From: Nissolia schottii
Taxonomy: Eukaryota > Streptophyta > Magnoliopsida > Fabales > Fabaceae
Reading direction: 5' to 3'
Length of the DNA: 64,000 nt
NCBI GenBank assembly: GCA_003254905.1
Contig: QANU01001671.1
Coordinates: forward strand, 440,717-504,716
Shown here one piece after another: positions 11,568 through 23,704 of this stretch (positions within the stretch are counted from its first letter, which is position 1; each line of letters opens with the position of its first letter). The translations under genes were made by a program, and so were the position numbers. The notes under the pieces are model-generated. The model made no database searches, was not told where the DNA came from, and was given only the letters and a program-made list of their open reading frames with translations.

Positions 11568-12822
11568 TTTTATTAGTATTTTTTTTAACTTATTAGGGTT
11601 AAATATGTTTTTAGTCTCTCATGAATTTTCAATCCTCATATATTTTTTTTGGTAAGGTTTAAGTCTCTGTTATTATGTTCAACTGTTATTTACTTACATG
11701 ACAACAAAATTTTATAAGGTTTTTGTCTTTACCGTCATGATGAGGGTTGGTGGCTTAGTAGAGTAAGAGAAAGGGGAGGGAGAACCACATAAGGGCACGT
11801 GGATGATCTCACTTTGGTTGTGACTCGACAAAGTTAACCATGGTTAGATTAATTGTGCGTGCAAGTGGGATGTCAAAGCACTCCATTTCATTCGGCCAGC
11901 TTGGAGATATTGGTTTGTTTGGATTTACTTTTTTTTTAAAATAAAGTACTTTTATAATTTTAAAAGTGTTTAGATACAACTTTAAGTACTTTTTTTATTT
12001 GTTTTTATCAAAAAATTCTCTAATAAAAAATACTCTATTAATAAAAGTACTTTTATTATAAGTAGGGTTGGGAACAAATCAGGCAGTCTGTTTAAGAAAA
12101 AGGTCAGACCCATGCTATAACAGGAGACAGTCAACATATAAAAACAATGTCTTAACCACTAGGCTAGTATCATTTTTTGTGATATTTTATGCAAACATAT
12201 TTATTTAATATAATTTTATTGTTTTAATTTTTTTTAGAAACCTTAAATTAAATAACTCAATCTCTTTTTTATTTCTCATTCTCACATTAAAAGAAAAATT
12301 GTAATTCAATCATACATGCTTGCTCATGTGTAGATGTGAATAAACAAACCAAGCATGGTTGCTCGTATTGTTTGTGAGTGTTTTATTTAATTATTTGTGT
12401 TAAACTAATGTGTTTAGATGTTTCATTATTGGAAGTTTGAATTTATGTTGTTAATGATGAAATCTTTTTCTTGATCTATGAATTTTTATTTAAATATTAG
12501 ATTATTATTGTAATTTAGATTTTTGTTAATTGATTAGATTCTTGATTTATAAATATTAAAACTTTATTTAAATATTAAACAAGTCATGATAAATAAATTA
12601 TACTAACATGCCATAATAATTAGATCAAACAATAAATTTTTGATAAAGAAAAATATAAAAGCAAGTGTCACATTCTAGCTTAGTCGGGCTAAATAAAAAT
12701 ATTTAATAATTTACAAGTCAAACCCAAACTAAAAATTAAAGAGATAGAATTATTAAAGGTCCTTTCTCAGGCCTATTCCAATCCTTAAAAGTAATCCAAA
12801 CGAGCCAACCGTCCGTCCCATG
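11568..12822. other. Intergenic, upstream of glutathione synthetase
   Basis: AT-rich with scattered repeat scraps: a ttaaaagta/aaagtacttttat inverted phrase at 11930-12055 and a retroelement-flavoured phrase near 12065-12165. No coding region is supported. The part closest to 12823 is presumably promoter. Confidence 0.45.
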
Positions 12823-12828
12823 TATAAA
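12823..12828 (+). promoter_or_regulatory. TATA box of the glutathione synthetase gene
   Basis: TATAAA lies 30 bases before the first in-frame ATG at 12858. At the usual plant spacing, transcription would start at about 12853-12860, leaving almost no leader before that ATG. This bears on which start codon is used. Confidence 0.5.
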
Positions 12829-12857
12829 GGAGACCGAAAAGACAAAAAGGGGTCCAA

Positions 12858-15800
12858 ATGGGTGGTAGCCCTGCTAGCTTCGCTTGCTCTGGTACTTCCA
12901 CCGGATGCTGCTTCTTGTCCTCCAGCGGTTACACTCTCTCCTCTTCCCACAAATCACAATCACACACCCTCTCTCTCCTCTTCTCCCCCAAACCCCTCCT
13001 CTCCCTCAATCTCGCCTCCAACGGTGACAACATGATCACTACTCCGCACCACGATCCTTCTTCTTCTTCCACCCTCTTCGACTACCATAGCATCGATCAG
13101 CGATTGCTGCAAGAAATGGCCTACGATGCTCTTGTTTGGGCCTCTCTTCATGGCCTCCTCGTTGGCGATAAATCCGTCCAGGTTCATCTACTTCCTTTTT
13201 TCCTTCTTCCGTATTTTGATTCGATTCCATTGCTTTATTGCTTACTACATCCTAACCTTAGCGAATTGAATTCGCTGTTGCTATTACACTGTTCCTACTT
13301 CCTCATTACGCTCTATGTTGTATAGGTACGGAGGATTCAGATATGGCAGTGTAAAATTATAAATATTTTGTAATGTTCTAATTTAAAAAAAAAAGAAAAA
13401 TTATGCGCGAGCAGAAATATCTAGAGACATGATATTTAAGGGTGGGGTTTTTTTCATTTAGAAGGAAACCAAATAGTTTAGTTGCAAAGTTTGATGTTTT
13501 TTTGTAAGGACTAACTTATGTTTAGGTGAAACCTGCTTATTTTGATATACTTGACCAAGATGTACCAAAAGTATTTAGTAGCAAGCTTTTAAAGACAAGA
13601 ATATTAAGTAAGTGCTAATGTGTACTCAACAAGTTCTACCAGACATACCTTGATTTCAATCAATATTTTGCTGTGAGAAATGCTAACTAATTGGAATTCT
13701 AGTACTGATATTGCGTTCGGAAATGCTTGGATTGTTAATTAGGGTAAAGATGAAGGAATATTTCTACATTTGTTGGAATTTTCTGTCTTGGTATGCTATC
13801 ACAAATACCATAGGCATTGCATTAAAAGGGCGGCCTGTTGCATGAGTCTTCCACTTTGTTGGGTCTAGAGAGGGTTGATATACACAACCTAACCCTTGCA
13901 AGCAGAGAGGCTGTATTTTTCGGATTTGAACCCTCTACTGTAGGCATTGATTGGCTTATCAAAATTGGACATTGTTCTTTATATGGTTACCTTGTTAAGC
14001 ATTTGCATTTCATGTTGAAAATCAATGTGTTTCAAATTTTAGGGATCTGGGAACGTCCCTGGTGTGGGCTTGGTGCATGCTCCATTTGCCTTATTGCCCA
14101 CTTCATTTCCTGAAAGTCATTGGAGGCAAGCGAATGAAATAGCCCCTATATTCAATGAACTTGTTGATCGAGTGAGTTTGGATGGAAAGTTTCTCCAGGA
14201 ATCCCTCTCCAGGTATGCTAGCTGCAAAATCTGTATGAATGCCTTTTCATGCTTTTTATATTATGCAACAATTAGATCAACTTGATTTTTGGTTTAAAAA
14301 GAAGGCGGTGCATTAAATTTTTTGTTCAGCTACATATACTTTCATACGCGTTAAGTGTCAATGGCAGTTTGACTACATCCACTTGTTCTTGCATTCATTT
14401 TTCAAACATAGCTTTCAATAATTACTTCCATCAGATGTCAGGGGTTCTTCCATTCATTTGGAATCTGTGTGAGATCCTACAATTTTTGGTCATCTGTATT
14501 TTGTTGTGTCCTATGTGTTTTTGTAGTTACCTGTAACGACCAAAAAGATTGGTCTCGTTTTTCGTGGTTTAGTTTATTCTTTTAATTGGATATATTGTGT
14601 CTGCTCATCTCAATGCAGAACTAAGAAAGTGGATGAATTTACCTCTAGACTTTTAGATATCCATTCCAAGATGCTAGAGATTAACAAGAAAGAGGTACGT
14701 GTATGTTCTTTGGCCATTTATTCCAAAATTATCATGAGAGGATCAGTTTTAGTGCTCACTGGAGTTGTGCTGTTAGTTGAAATGACTAACAGTCATTTCA
14801 GTTATTTATTTCATGAGAACTCATTATTGATTGCGAAAGATAGTGGAATTATTTTATATTTTTGATACATGACTACATGCTTGTTTTCAAAGAATGTCAT
14901 ATTATAGAAAACAGAAATCATACCTGTATATTACCTTTACTTTAGTAAACAATTGAGGGTAAAGATTTAAAATTTTCTTCTTCAAGGGGATTTACTGATA
15001 TTGATTTTTCTCTTGCCATAATTTAACAGGATATACGCTTGGGGTTACATCGTTCAGATTATATGCTTGATGAACAAACTAAATCACTTTTGCAAATAGA
15101 GATGAACACTATTTCCTCTTCATTTGCTGGTCTTAGTAGCATTGTGGCTAAACTTCATAGGTAAGTGTTGCTGTAAATTCTGTCTTATGTTATTTTCTCT
15201 TATGTATAGTCTTTATAATGATTTTAGGTTTTTTGTCTCATTGTGGCTGTGGGTTTGTTTAAGTTAATTATCTGAATTCCCACTGTCGATATGGATGTAT
15301 ATATGTTCTGGCCTTCTGGGATACATTAGAAGTTTGTAAGTGGTTAGAATCAAAGTTTACATGGAGATTACGTAATATATGTTTAGATATTGATGAATAA
15401 CTTTCCACATTGAAATTATTTCTATGTACTGTGATGGTTTATTTTAATTTCAGGGGAAAATTACTATGAAGAGGTATCTTTATACTAATTGATCATTTTC
15501 CAGGAACATACTTTCTCACTATGGAAAACTACTTGGACTAGATTCTGAAAGGGTTCCTGCCAATACTGCTGTCAATCAGTTTGTAGAGGCCTTGGCTAAA
15601 GCTTGGAGTGAGTATAATAACTCCAGGTGAGATTGGACAAAAATAATTCCTTTCCACTTTCTTCGGCTGCTGCTTCTGATTCTATGCTATATTTCTGAAC
15701 AGGGCTGTGATTATGTTTGTTGTTCAGGCTGAAGAACGAAACATGTACGACCAACATTTTCTTTCTGCACATCTAAGAGAAAGATATCCTTTTCTTAAAA

Positions 15801-18800
15801 GTTATAACACAAAAGGAAAAACATATTTTTCCCCATTTTGCAGAGCAGATTCTTTGATTTAAATACATAGGGCTATCAGATGTGTGATATCAAAGGATCT
15901 AAAGGGATGTTTTCTTATACAGAAAAGTAGTATCACTTTTTATATTTGGTATTTAGTGCATATTTGGGTTGTTAGAGTTATTTTCCTTAGCTTTATAGCA
16001 CGCATCACATTACAACCATACGAAAAACATTGGCAGAAGTTGATCAAGAAGGAGAACTTCTACCAGATGGAACACTTTCTGTGTACGTAACCTTTATCCT
16101 TGAACTATCTTTTATCCCCCCCTCCCACTCTCTTTTCTTCTTCTATGCATAGCTAATTTTTCATTTCCTATTGTTAACATAAAATGGTGTTTTCTATAGT
16201 CACAAAAATGGATTTTTGTTGATTCTCAAAACTAAAAAAAATATATTATATATTAATGTTGTTCATTTGGCATGATATTAGTTATATCATCAGCATTTTG
16301 CCTCTTCCTATTTATATTAATAAATACTAGATGGTTGCCAGCACGAAAGTGTCTGCCAATCTAAATTTTTTATGAGTTGTTGATAACAAAAGGTAGAATC
16401 AGATAAGAAAATGCAAAAAAAAAGTGAGAATAAAAATGACAAACAGAGAGATGGGAAGTGGTGGTTGGTGATGGAGAGTGGGTAGTTTTGTGTTTTTTTT
16501 TTTTGGGGGGAGAAAAACTGAAAAAAAATCGAGTAAAGGGTAAAAGCAGAAGAAGAATTTGGACACCAAATGACAGTTTTTTCGGGAATCCTCTTTATCT
16601 CATTGTATAAATATAGAACAAAATATCTTTTTATTTTTATTTTTATTTTTTATAAAGTAATATTTTAAATAATATTAAAATTATTATTAAAAAAACATGA
16701 CTGACTTACTGCAACAGGTTTGTGGTGTAATTACACTTCTATTTCTGACTGTAAAAAAATATAACTACTTGGCACTTGCAGGGGCGGACAAGAGATTGCG
16801 GTCATTTACTTCAGGGCTGGCTATGCACCAGCTGACTATCCCTCAGAATCGGTGAGTGACTTGAATTCAGTTTTGTGCTGCTCCTTATAACTGTCCCTCT
16901 TTCCAACTTAGGTTAGAAACTTCTGTTTTTATCTTCTTTGGACTTAATCTGCTCTTCTTAAACATTAGGAAAGGTTAGTCCTCCCCTCTGTACCCAGTAT
17001 GACTTCTGCTGCAGAAAAGAATAGCTAATGTATTAGTGTTGGGAACTGATATAGCCAATTAACATTTGATTACCGTACGCACCAACCAAACTTCTTTTAA
17101 GATTTACATGACCAGAGGAGGAGCAGACCTAATAGTTACCCATGCAGTCCAACCAGACATAAATCCAATTCTATCCAACTATTACCATACTGGCTTTTAT
17201 TGGAGTAGATATCACTAAATCCAATTCATGTATTGGATGGATAATAAATCATCCATGATCCATCTAGATCCTCCACTTTAAAAAAGGCAAAAGACAAAAA
17301 AATAAAATATACTATAGTTTCAAATGGATGGGTTGGACATCGATACATAAAAAATGATTAATGGATAGATCCAATAGATAATTTATTGTATTGGTCATGA
17401 ATGAATTGGATTTTATTAGTTATGGATCATAAATGGGATTAATGGTTTAATTTTGACCCATCCATTTTGGTCCAATCCCCAATCCATCTAATAGGTCTAT
17501 TTTCCAACTGTAAGTAAACCACCTATCAAATTAAGTCGGTATGACTGGAGAGGCCAACATCCTTCCTTACTTATCAGTTACCTATGTACTTGCCTATGCT
17601 ATGAACACTACCTCCAAAACTAAAGAGAGCACGTCTTCTTAAATATGAAACCTTTATGAATTTAATTTGTTTAATAGCAATTCTATTAAATGATGTTACT
17701 ATTTCAAGTATAACATTGAACATGTGAGCACCTCTTTTTGCTTTGTGAGGTTAGCTTGACAGCATTGGAGTTCGCCGTTTGGACCATACAAATGTTAAAT
17801 TGTTAGTAAACAATATTGAATATTTCAGCCCTAACAATGTTGGATTCCATAAGCAAAGTTCATTAGTGATTGGTCAGTATATTATGGGTGTTCTTTGTAC
17901 ACTATCTCTGTTATTTTACTTTTTGCACATTCATGTTACTTTTTCATCAATTAACATGATCTGATTTGCTTTTCTTCTTTCTAGCCTCATCCTTTCTATT
18001 TCATGGATTATCTTCCTTCATAATATTGTTACCTGCTACAATTGCAATGTTGCATTATCCTTTTGAATTTTAATATTAGTGAGCCTTCTACTTTTGGCAA
18101 TGAGTTCTTATGGCTTTGGATATATTTGCTCACTGTTTAGGAATGGCGAGCTAGGCTACTGATGGAACAATCTTCTGCCGTCAAATGCCCCTCGATATCT
18201 TATCATTTGGTTGGCACCAAGAAGATTCAACAAGAACTTGCAAAACCCGATGTTCTTGAGAGGTGTCTTTTAAGTTTTAATTAATACTCGGCATATCTTC
18301 CGAGCTTTATGCTTTGAAAGCTATGATCAATTTAAAAGAAAAGTGTATAATGGTCAATGGACTAGTGTGAGTTATGAAGTGCGGTTGTATCATTCTTCAG
18401 GGTCTTCTGCTCTTAAATCCATGGCTTAGGTTGTTAATCATGATATGGCTGTACCGTTTTATGTTTCATATTCTTAGAAATATTTCTTCGAGGAGGATAT
18501 CATATCCTCTGTTTTTGGTACTGCTATCATTTTCTTCTATTAATAATTTTTCTTGTCCCATAAAAAAATTATGGAAAGAAGGTAGGGTTAATGTTTCCTA
18601 AACAAAAGGTTTTGGATAATAGATTGAAATACACGTTTCCTCAGAAGTATATGCACATACTTCCCATTGTTGTTTAAGCAGTTGCAAGTCTATTATATGT
18701 ACTGAAATGTTTGGAAGCTAAAATCTGCCATTCCCCCCTTTGCACCTTTATCTTAGGAAACAAGTACTGACTAATTTGTAATTGTATATTCTGGCTAGTC

Positions 18801-19511
18801 ACAATTTGCGTCTCTGGTTGATTTATCATTCCTGAATCTTCGAGTTAAAACTGTAAACAGGTTCCTTGATAACAAAGACGATATTGCCAAACTGCGTGAG
18901 TGCTTTGCAGGATTGTGGAGTCTGGATGACTCAGATATTGCTGTAAAAGCATGTAAATGGCCAGAGTTGTTTGTGATGAAGCCCCAAAGAGAAGGAGGAG
19001 GTATTATACGCACTTAAACTTTGATTCTTTCAACCTTTTGCACTCTCACGTCGTCCAAAAAATATAGAGGAGAGAGAAATTTGCCTAATGAACTGTAACT
19101 AATTTTCAGGAAACAATATTTATGGTGATGCTGTGAGGGAAACCCTCCTAAAATTACAGAAAGCAGGTTCTCAAGATGATGCAGCTTACATCCTCATGCA
19201 GAGGATATTTCCTACTACTACTGCAGCAGTTTTGATGCGTAATGGTTGCTGGCATAAGGATCAGGCCATTTCAGAACTTGGGATATTTGGTGCTTATTTA
19301 AGGTACATTTCTTGGCTACTACATATCTACCACTGTTCCATGCTTAGGTTTGCAAAACCCCTGACATCCATGGTCATGAACTTGCAGGAATAAGGATAAG
19401 ATCATCATGAATGACCAAGTTGGGTATTTGATGCGTACGAAAGTAGCATCATCTGATGAAGGTGGGGTTGCAGCTGGTTTTGCAGTACTAGATAGTGTAT
19501 ACTTGACTTGA
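12858..19511 (+). CDS. GSH2: Glutathione synthetase (glycine-type), plastid and/or cytosolic
   Basis: Joins gamma-glutamylcysteine to glycine with ATP, the second step of glutathione synthesis. Exons: 12858-13181, 14043-14212, 14619-14694, 15030-15160, 15504-15626, 15703-15783, 16002-16082, 16782-16851, 18141-18262, 18861-19000, 19110-19302, 19388-19511. They sum to 544 aa, the size of plant GSH2. Family marks: [36 protein letters not shown], the ATP-binding glycine triad in QREGGGNNIYGD (about 438-440), LMQRIFP, and the C-terminal [11 protein letters not shown]. Ala532-Ala533 mark a glycine-using enzyme; legume homoglutathione synthetase has Leu-Pro there. Residues 1-58 are Ser-rich and hydroxylated like a transit peptide; Met59 (13032) would give a cytosolic form. 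Intron 6 is AT-AC. Intron 8 holds AT-rich repeat text near 17100-17530. Confidence 0.95.
15784..16001 (+). other. AT-AC (U12-type) intron of glutathione synthetase
   Basis: The exon ends AGAGAAAG and the intron begins ATATCCTTTT, the U12 5' splice consensus. It ends in AC after a ttccttagc branch-site-like motif about 10 bases upstream. Removing it joins ..HLRER to [13 protein letters not shown], which is the conserved order in plant glutathione synthetases. No GT donor near 15784 can maintain the frame. Confidence 0.88.
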
Positions 19512-19835
19512 CGGAGTCAACCCGTCATGAGGGTGTTCAAAAATGAGGGGATCTTTTGTCCTCCATGGAGCAATAAAAGGTAAAGGTTGTACCGTAGAGG
19601 AAATGTTGATTTTCTCCATGGAGTAGATAAGAATTTCTGGATCGAAAACATAATGTTGTTGAAGGTTTTCATATAATCAATTTTTGGTCTCTTATTTTTA
19701 TCTCTCTTCCTCCGTATAAAGTGATGGAAGAGACGAGGGTTTCCCCATGGGATATTGTATATTTGTGTAACCTGTGTAAGTGAAGGAAGGAAGTGTGCTT
19801 CCTAGTTGTACTGAACGACCTGTTTGATTCTAACC

Positions 19836-19841
19836 AATAAA
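19836..19841 (+). promoter_or_regulatory. Polyadenylation signal of glutathione synthetase
   Basis: AATAAA about 325 bases after the stop codon; another AATAAA occurs at 19572. Either or both could serve as the near-upstream element. Confidence 0.4.
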
Positions 19842-19849
19842 GAGATTGA

Positions 19850-20613
19850 TGAACTGTTCAAACCAGTTAGTTTTGGATACCATAAAGATGGTATGGTATG
19901 CACGTGTGAGGAACGCATTCATGACTTTCAGGTGGCCAGCGACGCATTCAACCATAACCGAACTTAATGCTATGAGGAACCATTTAGAAGTGCTTGACAG
20001 TCTTATTTTGTAGCGTAACTTAAAATCTGAATTTATCTGTTTAATTTTAGTTTTAAATTTGGATAGGTATACGAATAGGATGAGTAAAAGAGTAAGTTAG
20101 GTTAAAATATAAGACTCAAACATTAAAAGTATAAGTTAAGTTAAAATATAAGACTCAACATTTTTGGGGACTACAAGTTGCTATAAATGACAAGGAAGTA
20201 CAAACATCTGTTTGATATAATTTCAATTTGAAATAATTTCAATTATGCCTTGATAAAGTATTCTTTCTAAAAATTAGGAACTTCTCTGTAGTACGAGACC
20301 TAGGTTGCTTGTAAATGTGACAATTTGAAAGATTAGGTAAACAAAAATACTCGAATTATCTTATCTGTTATTCTCTCCGTACCAAATTAGTTGTTAATTT
20401 CATTTTCTGAGCACAATTATATTTAGATACATTGATTTATGAATAAACTAATAAAGTGAAAGCAAGAATACATTTAACACACTAAAAAAACTAATCTAGT
20501 TTCAAAGACATAGCTGACAATGTAAAGATAATCACAAGAAAAATCTGTGCATTGGCTATAAAAGGCTATGTTACAATAATGAAGTGTTAGCATAATATTA
20601 TTCTGTAATCATA
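19850..20613. other. Spacer between two convergent genes
   Basis: Lies between the 3' ends of glutathione synthetase (+) and the DUF1068 gene (-). It contains a short direct repeat (taagttaggttaaaatataagactcaa and a near copy, 20092-20158) and, at about 20375, tctctccgtaccaaatta, which resembles one end of a Stowaway MITE. No gene. Confidence 0.4.
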
Positions 20614-22231
20614 CTAAGTTCTTAAGCGCGTTCTTCTTTTGCCATTCCATCCATATTCACGAGCTCTGCTTTCCCATAAAGCTGTAAGCTTGCGCTCTTC
20701 AATGAGCTCTGCCTCTGCCCTCTCTCTTGCTTCTTCACAAGTCTCCACCGCCAAGTTGCACTTTTCTGCTTCCTCCTGGTAATGTATGAAGCTTTTCCTG
20801 GCATTCATTACTAATCTTTTCGCATTTTCCAAGGTCTCATTGGCAACAATTTTCTGCAGATTTAGCTCCTCAGAGAGGATAGTCAATAGATCCTTGTGCA
20901 GTTCTTCATTCACAACCGGATCATGTTTACCACAATCTGCACATAGAATAAGATGTGACAAATAGTTCTCTTCTGCCAATGTAGCAAAAAATTGGATAAT
21001 GTGTTGAGTAAATGTTGTTTGAGACTAGAATGTTTGGTTTTCAAGTGGGAACATTTAGAATTGATTTTGGAGTTTTAGAAGTGAAAGTGTTTAGTTCTAG
21101 TGACTGTCAGAATAAATTCTGGCTATTTCTACCTAAAAACCAAAAATGGGACTAAATCAGTAATTTTATAGACAAAAGTTAGGTTTTACATGAATTTTTA
21201 AACTGAATGAATCCAAGGAGACTTGATATTATTGTCTTTAGAATTGAAGTCTGTTCCTTTTTCCTAATAGCAGAGGGATGTCTGCTCTCAATGCTTAATG
21301 GCTTCATGCATCACTTGCAATAAGAAACTTAAGAAAATGATTCTGTGATACCTTTAACAACCAGAGGTGCAAAAGTAAAAAAAAAAAAAGGAAAAAAAGA
21401 AAACTTACCAGCGAGGGAGCCATGGACAAGTCCTGCAAAAGTAAACAAGATTGAGAAAAAAACCAAAATAAATAAAGGAGAGAAGACAAAAACTACCCAA
21501 ATAAATAAACTATCAAGGCGATAAGTGCAAAAAATCTAATAAATTGTTTTGCTCAATTCAATTTTATTAACTAAAACTGGAAACTCCACCGATTCTAAAT
21601 ATAGAGCAGCACAAAAAAGCAATAATTGTAGTTTGACCTAATATCTATCAAGTAATCTAAATGCCCCCAGATTCCTTTACTATAGAAAGGTGATCCATGA
21701 TTTCAGTGTCACCGATTATAAATCTAAACCAAATATGTAAGAATTACCAAAATGGGAAAACAACTTTGGCTGCTAAGATTATAGAAAACATAACCACTGA
21801 ATTGTGTACAAGTCAGTTTCTCTGCTACTTTTTGCAATGTGGCAACTCCAGACTGTGACTGGAGAATTCAAGCACATAAGGGTTACATCTCACAAAACTC
21901 TTTCCATTTTTTTTTCACATAGAAAAATTAAAATCAAGTTTGTTACTTTACAGAGAAAACAGAAAACTAAAAATTGAAACTTACCCAAAGGATCAAGGGG
22001 ATGTTCCGGTAAAGAGCAATAGCATTCACAAGGAGGACATGGTGAAGACTGAGTAGAAGATGTGATCTCCTTCAAGTTCCAGTGGGAGGGTGGACCCACT
22101 TTGAACACGAGAAAACAAACACAAACCCAAACCAAAACCCACCTCAAAACGCCATGAGGACAAAAAACCCTTTGCTGTGGTGGTTGAAACCTCCACACCC
22201 TCATTGCAATTTCGAATATCAAAGTTTGCAA
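20614..22231 (-). CDS. DUF1068-family protein
   Basis: Three exons on the minus strand: 22231-21985, 21432-21409 (only 24 nt) and 20936-20614, giving 197 aa. Family features in order: a hydrophobic membrane segment near the N-terminus (VLRWVLVWVCVCFLVFKV), a GPPSHW motif after it, a Cys cluster (CPPCECYC), DCGKHDPVVNEELHKDLLTI, a helical, coiled-coil-like stretch, and the signature AEKCNLAVETCEEARERAEA ending in ERKLTALWESRAREYGW. This is the plant DUF1068 family (PF06364), thought to be single-pass membrane proteins; the function is not established. The start could be 22231 or the Met at 22204 (MRVWRF); the latter is closer to relatives. The C-terminal NGKRRTRLRT tail is basic. Confidence 0.85.
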
Positions 22232-22244
22232 CAGAAAAGGTCAC

Positions 22245-23704
22245 GGTGCCATTTGAAGATCTGGGTCATTGAGCATTAATTCACTGTGACAATTTAGCGA
22301 ACACTTGTTGGGTGCTATGAAATAATGGGTGTGAAAAAAGAGCTTTTAACCAAAATGGAAGAAAATTACAATTTGACTGAAAAAACACAATGATTGAGAA
22401 ACTCTTCAGCTTCAAAAATCAAAAAGCTCCTTTTTTTTAAAAATTTATTGAAGTAAGTGGGAGACAATCTCTACTCTCAGTCATTCAGAAAAAGAAGAGA
22501 GACCCAGATCCCGGTAAAGTGCAAAGATGACGTTTTTTTATGGGATTTGCAAATGTGAAATTGTTGTTGCACAAGAGTTGGGGAATACCTGCATTATGAG
22601 AGTGAGGGTGAGAAAGGAAAAGGGGAAAAAGAGCCCTTTTAGGCTTTGAGGGTAATCAAGAAGTTTTGCTTTAATGATTAGGTTTTGTTTTAAGAACGGT
22701 AAGTAATCTTTGACATTTTGAAAACATTGGCTTAACCAATAAGGTGGTACCTGCTACCTAAATATCTATCCATTCCCATGTAAATAATGTGTTATTTGTA
22801 TTTATTTATTATCAATAATTGTGTAAACTCACCGTTGATGAAAAAATGAAAAGTTAATATGATATTTTGTATTAAATCAAATGAGTACAAAATTTTTTTT
22901 TTTACTATTCCAAGTTCAAACTGTATTGGGCCAGTTATATGGTACAGTCCTCAAAAACTAATATCAAGGCTCATTATGTTCAAATTTTGTGTATCCTTTA
23001 TGTGATTAGAATATAAGAAACCGAATGTACCTGAAATTTGGGGATGATCCAACAGGGAGATTCTGTGCTGCCAAGCAGATAGATTCCACGTGTCATGGTG
23101 CACGTGCATGTGCTACTTATGTTATCTGATTGTTACGAAAAAGACAACTGCAATTCAAAAGTTATTCACAGTAACTATTATTGTGAAATATCAGGAAAAA
23201 AACAAACAAACAAACTATTATTGTGTACTGTGTAGAACTCCTATGATTAATTATTATTAATTAAAAATAGTAAGAAAAATTAATTTTTACTACTTTCAAC
23301 AATATTCACTATTTTTCCTTAATTCGTTTGATATTAAAAAAATAAACCCTTATTATTTTAAAAGGTTCTGTTAATGATTGTGAGTAATGACACTTTTTAA
23401 TGAATCAAAATTTAAAAACAAAAATCATTGAATAAATAAAGTTGTTAGACTTGTAATGCAGCAAAAATTTACCAACTTTTTTTTTCACTCTAAACTCCTT
23501 AACAAAATGCCCTTAAAAGGAAGGCAGTATTGTTTTTTTTTTTTAAGTTTTGCTAACGAGTGTTTATCAAAAAAATAAAAAGGAAATTTTTTTATGAAAA
23601 ATACAAGTTTTTTAAGTCTCCAATACAATAAATACCTTAAGAAAATTAGTAAAACATTTCTCTTTATGGTTGCTTAATAAGTGTCCAAAAGGCACTTGAC
23701 ACTT
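22245..23704. other. Intergenic, upstream of the DUF1068 gene
   Basis: Presumed promoter and 5' leader of the DUF1068 gene from 22245 to about 22650, with a CCACGTGTCATGGTGCACGTG stretch (G-box-like ACGTG cores) at about 23086-23106. The remainder is AT-rich without gene or RNA. Confidence 0.4.

Noticed and set aside
15703-16090. Read-through or a GT-AG intron at the sixth exon of glutathione synthetase
   Set aside because: No nearby GT donor preserves the conserved [15 protein letters not shown] order, whereas the AT-AC pair does so exactly.
17100-17530. A transposon in glutathione synthetase intron 8 (repeated atccaat/ggatggat words)
   Set aside because: The wording is repeat-like, but no matching ends or target duplication could be found; left as part of the intron.
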